Assembly: GCF_004342985.1 (NCBI RefSeq)
Contig: NZ_SMBO01000006.1
Span: 62,001-126,000 of the forward strand
DNA: 64,000 bases
Source of the DNA: Novosphingobium sp. PhB57
GTDB taxonomy: Bacteria > Pseudomonadota > Alphaproteobacteria > Sphingomonadales > Sphingomonadaceae
Reading direction: 5' to 3'
The first letter of the stretch is position 1, and each line of letters starts with the position of its first letter. Under the pieces are notes generated by a model. It saw only the letters and a program-made list of their open reading frames with translations, was not told the DNA's origin and made no database searches. Of this stretch, positions 57,909 to 64,000 are shown one piece after another. The position numbers were made by a program, and so were the translations under genes.

Positions 57909-60900
57909 CTATTCCGCCGCCAGCAGTTCCTCGGCGCCGACCAGATCGACGCTGACGAGGCGGGAGATGCCCTTTTCCACCATGGTCACGCCGAACAGGC
58001 GGTGCATGCGGCTCATCGTCACGGCATTGTGCGTGACGATCAGGTAGCGCGTGTCGGTTTCCTGCGTCATCGCTTCGAGAAGATCGCAGAAACGCTCGAT
58101 ATTGGCATCGTCGAGCGGCGCGTCGACTTCGTCCAGCACGCAGATCGGCGCGGGATTGGTCAGGAACAGCGCGAAGATCAGGGCGACGGCGGTGAGGGCC
58201 TGCTCGCCGCCCGAAAGCAGGGTGAGCGACTGGAGGCGCTTGCCCGGTGGCTGGGCGAAGATTTCCAGCCCGGCCTCCAGCGGATCGTCCGAATCGACGA
58301 GCGCGAGATGGGCCTGCCCGCCCTGGAACAGGCGCGTGAAAAGGCGGCGGAAATGGCCGTCGACGGCCTCGAAGGCGGCGCGCAGGCGTTCGCGGCCCTC
58401 GCGGTTGAGGTTGCCGATCGAGCCGCGCAGGCGGTTGACGGCTTCGGCCAGTTCGGCCTTTTCGTTGATGCTGGTGCCGAGCTGGGCTTCGGCCTCGGCG
58501 AGTTCGGTTGCGGCGACGAGGTTGACCGGCCCGATCCGTTCGCGCTCGGAGACGAGCCGCTCCATGGCGACCACTTCGTCCTGCGCCTCGCGCACGTCGC
58601 CCGGGGCGAAAGCGAAGCGTTTGGGCAGGACCGGCGGCGGGCACTGGAAGCGTTCGCCCGAGACGCGGGTCATCTCGACGCGGCGGGCATCCTCGTTCTC
58701 GGCGCGGGCGGCGGCACCGGCGCGGTTCTCGCGGGCACTGGCCAGCGCTTCCTGCGCGGCGGCGAGCGCGGCGTCGGCCTTGCGCGCGGCATCGGTGACG
58801 AAGGCAACGGCGGCTTCGGCCTTGCCCAGTTCCTCGGCAATGCGGTTGCGCACCGTCTCGCCCTGTTCGATCTGGGCCATGAGCGACGCGGGCTTGGCGG
58901 CGACGACGGCGCGCTCTGTCTCGATTTCATCGAGCCGGCCGGCCATCTGGGCAAGGCGGTTGGCGGCATCGCCGGCGCGCGATTGCCAATTGCGGATGTC
59001 GCCGCGCTGCGAGGCGGTACGCTCGCGCGCGACGGCCAGAGCCTGGTCGTGCGAGGCGAGCGTGGCGGTGGAAATCTGAAGCGTGGCGCGCGTGGCCTCG
59101 TTCTTTTCGCGCGCGACGACGAGCCCGGCCCGGCCCTTTTCCGGATCGGGCAGGACGGACCGTTTGCCTTCGGCGCCGGCGATGTCCCGTTCCGCGACCT
59201 GGCGCTGCTCGGCCAGATCGGCCTGGGCGCGGCCTATTTCGGCGCGGCGCGTTTCGTGGCGGATGCGGGCATCCTCGGCCTGGTCCACCGCGCGCAGGGC
59301 GGCGCGTTCGGCATTGGCGGCATCGGCAATGGTCCGCTCGGCGGCGACCACGGCGGCGGCATGGGCGGAGAGTTCCTGCTGCACCGCGTTCTGGCTTGCT
59401 TCGGCGGCGGAGACGGCCGCGCGCAGCGGTGGAAGCTGGGCATCGAGCTGGGCGAAGCGGTTCTCGGCCTCAAGCCGAGCGGCTTCGGCGGCGCCTTCGC
59501 CGCGCGCGACGAAGCCGTCCCAGCGGCGCAGCGCGCCGGTGCGCGTGACCAGCCATTCGCCTTTGCCGAGCGGCCGGGCATCGTCTTCCTCGACCACATG
59601 GACGAGCGCCAGGCGGGCCGCGAGTTCCGGCGGACATTGGGTGACATGGGCGGCCAGGCTGTCGGCTACCGGAGCAGGGGCCTGGGAGCCGGTCCAGAAC
59701 CGGCCGTCGGCCCTGGCGACTTCGCCCAGGGGGGCCTTGGCATCGCGGCCGAGCACGGCAGCGACGGCGCGTTCGTATCCCGGAGCGGCCCGCACGGCGT
59801 CGATCGCGACGGGCAGGCCATGCGCGGCCTTGGCGCCTTTGGCGCGGGCCTCGCGGTCGCGGGTGAGGGCAGTGTGCTCGCGCTCGACGCCGGTAAGGTC
59901 GGCGCGGGCGGCGGCGAGGGCCGAGGCCGCGGCGTCGCGCTCGGCCTGGAGTTCGGTCTTGCGGGCCTGCTGCGCCTCCAGCCCGGCGCGGGCGGCGGCC
60001 AGAGCGGCCGTACCGGCTTCGGCCCTGGCCTTGGCTTCGGTAACCGCCGCTTCGAGATCCCCGGCAGCGGCCAGCGCTTCGACCTGGGCTGCGAGGCGGG
60101 CTTCTTCGGCGGCCAGCCGGCCCAGACGGGCGCGGGCCTGCGAGAGTTCGGCTTCGGCAATGCGCCATTCGGCCTCGACCCCGGCCTGCGCGGCAGTGGC
60201 CTGCGCCAGGTCGAGTTCGGCGGCGCGAGCCGAGCGTTCCGCGCCTTCGAGGGCATTGGCCAGGCGCGGACGCTGGGCTTCGTCCTGCTCCAGCTGCTTT
60301 GCGCCTTCGGCCAGATCGCGCTCCAGACGGGCGAGGGCCTCGGCCGCGTCGCGGGTCATGCGGTCGGCATCGCCGCGGTCCTCGTCGAGGCGCGTCTTCT
60401 GGCGGTCGAGATCCTTGAGCCGCTGTTCGGCGGCTTCGAGCTGGCTGGTGAGCGTCGCCATGCGGTGACCCTGCGCGCTGGCATCGTCACGGCGGTCGGC
60501 CAGTTCGTCGCGGGCTTCCACGAGGGCCTCGGCCGCCTTGGCCTGCGCGTCCTGCGCCTGTTTCGCCGCGTCCTGCGCGGTGCTCACGCCTGCTTCGGCG
60601 CCTTGCGCTTCCTTGCGGGCGGCATCGGCGGCCTCTGCCGCGTCGCGCCAGCGGGCGAAGACCAGCCGCGCTTCGGCCAGCCTGATCTGGTCCGACAGGG
60701 CGGTATAGCGCTCGGCCGCCTTGGCCTGGCGGCGCAGGCCGGCGACCTGCTTGTCGAGCCCGGCCATGAGGTCTTCGAGGCGCGAGAGATTGGCTTCGGT
60801 GGCGCGCAGTTTCTGCTCGGCGTCCTTGCGGCGGACGTGAAGCCCGGCAATGCCGGCCGCTTCTTCCAGCATGGCGCGGCGTTCGGCCGGCTTGGCGGCG

Positions 60901-61346
60901 ATGACGGCGGCGATGCGGCCCTGGCTGACGAGCGCGGGGCTATGCGCGCCGGTGGCGGCATCGGCAAAGACCAGCGAGACGTCCTTGGCGCGCACGTCGC
61001 GGCCATTGATGCGGTAGGCGCTGCCGGCGCCGCGCTCGATGCGGCGGACCACTTCGAGTTCCTCGCGCACCCCGTTTCCGTCAGGCGCGGCATCGGCCTG
61101 GAGCACCACTTCGGCGAAGGCGCGGGGCGGGCGCGTGGCCGTGCCCGCGAAGATCACGTCCTCCATGCCGCCGCCGCGCATCGACTTGGCCGAGCTTTCG
61201 CCCATGACCCAGCGGATCGCTTCGAGCAGGTTGGACTTGCCGCAGCCGTTAGGGCCGACCACGCCGGTCAGCCCTGGCTCGATGCGCAATTCCGCCGGCT
61301 CTACGAAACTCTTGAAACCGCTGAGCTTGAGCCGTTTTATGCGCAT
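57909..61346 (-). CDS. smc: Chromosome segregation protein SMC
   Basis: A 1145-residue condensin ATPase. The N-terminal head has Walker A GPNGCGKS (31-38), followed by long Ala/Glu/Arg-rich coiled coils with a hinge in the middle. The C-terminal head has LLSGGEQALTAVALIFALFL (signature) and VLDEVDAPLDDANIERF (Walker B and D-loop). It compacts and separates chromosomes with ScpA and ScpB, which are not in the window. It starts 33 bases after the DsbA-like lipoprotein stop in the same direction. The antisense strand is open by composition only. Confidence 0.98.
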   Translation of the reverse strand: MRIKRLKLSGFKSFVEPAELRIEPGLTGVVGPNGCGKSNLLEAIRWVMGESSAKSMRGGGMEDVIFAGTATRPPRAFAEVVLQADAAPDGNGVREELEVVRRIERGAGSAYRINGRDVRAKDVSLVFADAATGAHSPALVSQGRIAAVIAAKPAERRAMLEEAAGIAGLHVRRKDAEQKLRATEANLSRLEDLMAGLDKQVAGLRRQAKAAERYTALSDQIRLAEARLVFARWRDAAEAADAARKEAQGAEAGVSTAQDAAKQAQDAQAKAAEALVEARDELADRRDDASAQGHRMATLTSQLEAAEQRLKDLDRQKTRLDEDRGDADRMTRDAAEALARLERDLAEGAKQLEQDEAQRPRLANALEGAERSARAAELDLAQATAAQAGVEAEWRIAEAELSQARARLGRLAAEEARLAAQVEALAAAGDLEAAVTEAKARAEAGTAALAAARAGLEAQQARKTELQAERDAAASALAAARADLTGVEREHTALTRDREARAKGAKAAHGLPVAIDAVRAAPGYERAVAAVLGRDAKAPLGEVARADGRFWTGSQAPAPVADSLAAHVTQCPPELAARLALVHVVEEDDARPLGKGEWLVTRTGALRRWDGFVARGEGAAEAARLEAENRFAQLDAQLPPLRAAVSAAEASQNAVQQELSAHAAAVVAAERTIADAANAERAALRAVDQAEDARIRHETRRAEIGRAQADLAEQRQVAERDIAGAEGKRSVLPDPEKGRAGLVVAREKNEATRATLQISTATLASHDQALAVARERTASQRGDIRNWQSRAGDAANRLAQMAGRLDEIETERAVVAAKPASLMAQIEQGETVRNRIAEELGKAEAAVAFVTDAARKADAALAAAQEALASARENRAGAAARAENEDARRVEMTRVSGERFQCPPPVLPKRFAFAPGDVREAQDEVVAMERLVSERERIGPVNLVAATELAEAEAQLGTSINEKAELAEAVNRLRGSIGNLNREGRERLRAAFEAVDGHFRRLFTRLFQGGQAHLALVDSDDPLEAGLEIFAQPPGKRLQSLTLLSGGEQALTAVALIFALFLTNPAPICVLDEVDAPLDDANIERFCDLLEAMTQETDTRYLIVTHNAVTMSRMHRLFGVTMVEKGISRLVSVDLVGAEELLAAE

Positions 61347-61379
61347 CTTCGTATCGTTCGATTCAGACGGGCGGGCGCA

Positions 61380-62150
61380 TCAGCGCGCGCCGGCCTCCTG
61401 CAGCTTGGCTTCCAGTTCCTTCCAGCCCATCGAACCGACATTGCTGCCGTTGATGATGAAGGTGGGCGTGCCGTTGACGTTGAATTCGGTCGTCGCCTTC
61501 TGGGTCTGGTCGGCGAAGGCCTTGGCCTTGGCGGCATCGGCCAGGCAGACCTTGCCCTGGTCGCGCGAAATCCCGCGCGAGGCGAAGAATTCGGTCATGC
61601 CGCCGACTTCGGCGATGGCCGCCATCTGCTGGTCCTTCGGCAGGTTCTGGATTTCCTTCATGCGGGCGTCGCCGGCCGACTGAAGGTTCTGGAACATGTT
61701 GGGCTGCCAGGCCCAGAACTGCTCGCTGAGCGGCAGGACCGCCTCGGTCGCGCCGCAAGTGGCGAGCAGCGATGCCGGGATGTCGAAGGCGTTGAGCATG
61801 AAGTAGCGCAGTTCGTAGCTGACGCGGCCGCTGGCGACGTAATCCTCGCGCAGCTTGTCGTAGCTTTCATGCGCGAATTCGGCGCAGTGCGAGCACGACA
61901 GCGCGCCATATTCCACCAGCTTGATCGGGGCGTCGGGATTGCCGATGCGATAGCCGCCCTCTGCGGTCTTCACGACGTTTTCGGCCCAGGCCTTGCCGGC
62001 GGGGGCGGCGACCGTGGGCAGGGCCTGCGCCGACTTGGGCGCTTCGCCCGGCGTGCCGGCGTCCTTCTTGCCGCAGGCGGCAAGGCCGAGCGCGAGCGGC
62101 GCGGCGATCATTCCAAGGGCGATGGTGCGCAGGGCGGTCTTGCGGATCAT
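61380..62150 (-). CDS. DsbA-like thioredoxin-fold lipoprotein
   Basis: A 256-residue protein with a signal peptide (LRTIALGMIAAPLALGLAAC, lipobox Cys at 26), then a DsbA/thioredoxin_4 domain with active-site CSHC (C86 and C89), a helical insert, and a cis-Pro loop in VNGTPTFIINGSNVG. CSHC differs from the CPHC of classical DsbA. Two further cysteines (LATCGATE and KVCLAD) could form a second pair. It lies between smc and the related protein upstream; both probably act on periplasmic disulfides. Confidence 0.88.
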   Translation of the reverse strand: MIRKTALRTIALGMIAAPLALGLAACGKKDAGTPGEAPKSAQALPTVAAPAGKAWAENVVKTAEGGYRIGNPDAPIKLVEYGALSCSHCAEFAHESYDKLREDYVASGRVSYELRYFMLNAFDIPASLLATCGATEAVLPLSEQFWAWQPNMFQNLQSAGDARMKEIQNLPKDQQMAAIAEVGGMTEFFASRGISRDQGKVCLADAAKAKAFADQTQKATTEFNVNGTPTFIINGSNVGSMGWKELEAKLQEAGAR

Positions 62151-62265
62151 GTCGGCGAATCCTTGTGAGAAGGCGGGGAAACTAGCCCACAGTCGGGGCG
62201 GATAACAGCGGAGGGGGGCGGAAGGACAGGCGCTTTCCCACAGGAAACCGCCCTTTTCCGGTGCT

Positions 62266-63015
62266 TCAGACCGAACCCTTGCGCTTCGCGGCCATCTGGT
62301 CGGTGATCTCCTTGGAGAGAGTCGGCCAATCATGCGCGTCGAGCAGCTTGCCGTTGAGAATGAAGCTGGGCGTGGAATTCACGCCGTTCTTGGCAACGGT
62401 GGCCTGCTGTTGCTTGATGGTATCGAACACCGCCTCGTTGGCGAAGCAGGCATCGGCCTGGGTACGGGTCATGCCCCAGGCGGCGACCCTGGAGTAGAAA
62501 TCGAGGTCGCTGGCGATGGCCTTCATGCGTTCGGGCAGGGCGCCCTGGTACCAGCGCTTCTGCTGCTCCTCGCCGATCTTTTCCAGCTTGGCCATCCAGG
62601 TGTCCTGGCTGGCAAGGAAGGCGTTGTGGCGCACGAAGAAGCGCTTGGGATCGCCGCAAGTCGTCAGCATCGAGATCGTCAGGTCGATCGGGTTGCGCAG
62701 CAGCGTGGTCACGGTCACGCCGATCTGGCCCTTGGGCACCATGGTGAGGCGCAGCGTGGGATCCGCCTCGCGGTTGAAGTGCGCGCAGTGCGGGCACGTG
62801 TAGCTGACGAATTCCGTGAGCTGCATCTCGGCCTTGGGGTTGCCGTACATGTGGCTGCCGTCGCCCGTGACCACGATCTGGTTCGCCCAGTTCGAGGCGG
62901 GGTTGGAGCTGGGCGCCAGTGGCTTGTGAGCGGGCTTCGTGGCCGCGACGCTCAGCAGGGCCGCTGCGGCAAGGAAGACGAGACGGGGGGCGGCAAGACG
63001 CAACGTGGACTTCAT
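62266..63015 (-). CDS. DsbA family disulfide oxidoreductase
   Basis: A 249-residue exported protein with a signal peptide (LVFLAAAALLSVAA), a DsbA-like thioredoxin fold with CPHC (C74 and C77), the same second cysteine pair (LTTCGDPKRF and ADACFAN), and NSTPSFILNGKLLD as the cis-Pro loop. AGGAA sits 8 bases before ATG 63015, which overlaps the dciA stop. It lacks a lipobox. It and the next gene downstream (41% or so by eye in the core, not computed) look like paralogues. Confidence 0.88.
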   Translation of the reverse strand: MKSTLRLAAPRLVFLAAAALLSVAATKPAHKPLAPSSNPASNWANQIVVTGDGSHMYGNPKAEMQLTEFVSYTCPHCAHFNREADPTLRLTMVPKGQIGVTVTTLLRNPIDLTISMLTTCGDPKRFFVRHNAFLASQDTWMAKLEKIGEEQQKRWYQGALPERMKAIASDLDFYSRVAAWGMTRTQADACFANEAVFDTIKQQQATVAKNGVNSTPSFILNGKLLDAHDWPTLSKEITDQMAAKRKGSV

Positions 63016-63647
63016 CACTGCTTTTCCTGATCTTGCATGGGATCATCCTGGGCACCGAGGCTTCGGGCCAGCGATTCTAGCACCGCGCGAAGTTCGGGAT
63101 CGCCGATGTCGCGCAGCGATTCGCCCAGTTCGAGCGGTACGGGCTTGAGAGAGGGCGGAGCCGCCTTGGGCCGCGTGGCAGCCGGTGCCTTAACCTCACC
63201 TTGCCGGATTTTCACTTTGGCTACAGCCTTGTAGCCGAAGAAGCGGTTCACCCGGTCCATGATCTCGGGCACGACGTGCTGAATCATCGGGGCATGGGCG
63301 GCCAGCACCACGAGCTGGAGAATGCCGTCGCACTTTTCGCCGGGCGGGAAGCGGATCGATTCGGGGGCGCAGACGCGGGCGTGGCGCAGGCCGACGATCT
63401 CGGGCCAGCGCGTCACCACGCTGGACTGGACGAAACCGAAGCGGCGGAAAGCGGTGCGGCCCACTTCGGGCATGAGGTCGGAAATCTGGCGGGCCTGGCC
63501 GCCCCGCGCGCGCTCGAACCGCTTCGGGGCGCCGGCCTTTGGCTCGCCGCCGGCCGGGGCTTTGCCCGCGGCTTTGACCACGCCTTTCGCCGCGCCTTTG
63601 GCGGACTTCGCCGCCTTTTCCGTTCCTTTGCTTGGATGCCGTTCCAT
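63015..63647 (-). CDS. dciA: DUF721 family protein (DciA-like)
   Basis: A 210-residue protein related to DciA, the helicase loader of bacteria lacking DnaC. The N-terminal part is Lys/Ala-rich (KAAKSAKGAAKGVVKAAGKAP). The DUF721 core is TAFRRFGFVQSSVVTRWPEIVGLRHARVCAPESIRF with the invariant Trp, and ends MDRVNRFFGYKAVAKVKI. A Pro/Ala-rich tail follows. ATG 63647 is chosen because upstream sequence reads through non-family residues to 63776. It is divergent from mutY, 29 bases between starts. Confidence 0.82.
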   Translation of the reverse strand: MERHPSKGTEKAAKSAKGAAKGVVKAAGKAPAGGEPKAGAPKRFERARGGQARQISDLMPEVGRTAFRRFGFVQSSVVTRWPEIVGLRHARVCAPESIRFPPGEKCDGILQLVVLAAHAPMIQHVVPEIMDRVNRFFGYKAVAKVKIRQGEVKAPAATRPKAAPPSLKPVPLELGESLRDIGDPELRAVLESLARSLGAQDDPMQDQEKQ

Positions 63648-63676
63648 TGTTGCCGCTCCAATGCCATAGGGCGCTG

Positions 63677-64000
63677 ATGGACGCCAGCCGCGATACGATC
63701 TCCCGCAAGGTTCTCGACTGGTACGACGCTCATGCCCGCGCACTGCCGTGGCGCGCGCCGCCGGGAACGCCGGCACCCGACCCTTATCGCGTCTGGCTTT
63801 CGGAAGTCATGCTCCAGCAGACGACCGTGGCCGCGGTGAAGGACTATTTCGCGAAATTCACCGCGCGCTGGCCGACCGTGACGGACCTTTCCGCCGCAGC
63901 CGACGAGGACGTCATGGCGGCCTGGGCAGGGCTTGGCTATTATGCGCGCGCCCGCAACCTCCTGGCCTGCGCGCGCGAAGTTGCGGCGCGGGGCGGGGTC
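63677..64000 (+). CDS. mutY: Adenine DNA glycosylase, 5' part
   Basis: The first 108 codons of a gene that runs past the end of the window. ISRKVLDWYDAHARALPWRA, YRVWLSEVMLQQTTVAAV and MAAWAGLGYYARARNLLACA match the N-terminal helix-hairpin-helix domain of MutY/Nth, which removes adenine opposite 8-oxoguanine. The later catalytic Asp and the iron-sulfur cluster lie outside. An alternative ATG at 63661 is followed at once by a stop. Confidence 0.93.
   Translation, partial: MDASRDTISRKVLDWYDAHARALPWRAPPGTPAPDPYRVWLSEVMLQQTTVAAVKDYFAKFTARWPTVTDLSAAADEDVMAAWAGLGYYARARNLLACAREVAARGGV

Noticed and set aside
57894..62168. A 1424-codon open frame on the plus strand opposite smc and the DsbA-like lipoprotein gene
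   Set aside because: It mirrors GC-biased third positions of the minus-strand genes, has Gly/Ala/Arg-rich composition without domains, and spans two well-identified genes.

Overview
The window is GC-rich, densely packed chromosomal DNA from an alphaproteobacterium, most likely a Sphingomonadaceae member close to Novosphingobium or Sphingobium. I infer this from family resemblance of the proteins (SoxR, alphaproteobacterial GshA, DciA, LptM between argH and lysA, a cox operon with ctaB, ctaG, coxC and surf1), not from a database search. No rRNA, tRNA, CRISPR array, insertion sequence or prophage is visible. About 67 protein genes are supported, and the last (mutY) runs off the right edge.

Layout. 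(1) 58-8876 is an accessory catabolic block: a Baeyer-Villiger monooxygenase and an SDR on the minus strand, and a two-propeller SMP-30-like protein, an EthD protein, an MFS transporter, a Rieske oxygenase and a VOC protein on the plus strand. Read together they suggest oxidation of a cyclic alcohol or ketone to a lactone or ester, hydrolysis, and further oxygenation; the substrate cannot be read from the sequence. (2) 8944-13387 holds tlpA, argH, lptM, lysA and a siroheme-synthase-like protein. (3) 13403-15657 is a compact unknown cassette: a perfect inverted repeat, a TACAAT -10, a 65-residue small protein, and two overlapping genes that both look like cupin plus HEAT-like proteins. This is the best candidate for an undescribed system. 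(4) 15742-21241 is a minus-strand housekeeping run: pyrE, pdxJ, acpS, lepB, an AI-2E-type permease, a DUF3089 hydrolase and ruvX.

(5) 21449-27559 is the aa3-type cytochrome c oxidase operon (coxB, coxA, ctaB, a 43-residue membrane peptide, ctaG, coxC, surf1), followed by thrC, an RNA-methyltransferase-like gene, folB, a small SDR-tail-like gene and moaA-moaD-moaE (to 32519). (6) 32637-38072 carries small membrane and lipoprotein genes, rplU-rpmA with a long leader, two tandem GNAT acetyltransferases, ygfZ and a LysR regulator. (7) 38205-43504 holds pirin, nitroreductase, HPP, RarD, glycine-zipper and lipoprotein genes. (8) 43547-50974 has astD, selO, an alpha/beta hydrolase, a glycosyltransferase, a YfgM-like gene and bamB. 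(9) 51065-64000 has an ICMT-like methyltransferase, gshA, rsmE, ubiA, an SRAP protease, a VOC protein and soxR around a clear SoxR box, an SRPBCC-like protein, smc, two DsbA-like proteins, dciA and the start of mutY.

Regulatory signals I can support include a SoxR box nearly identical to the E. coli one, -35/-10 pairs before coxB and rplU, several stem-loop terminators, and a small family of GTCG/CGAC-flanked intergenic hairpins.
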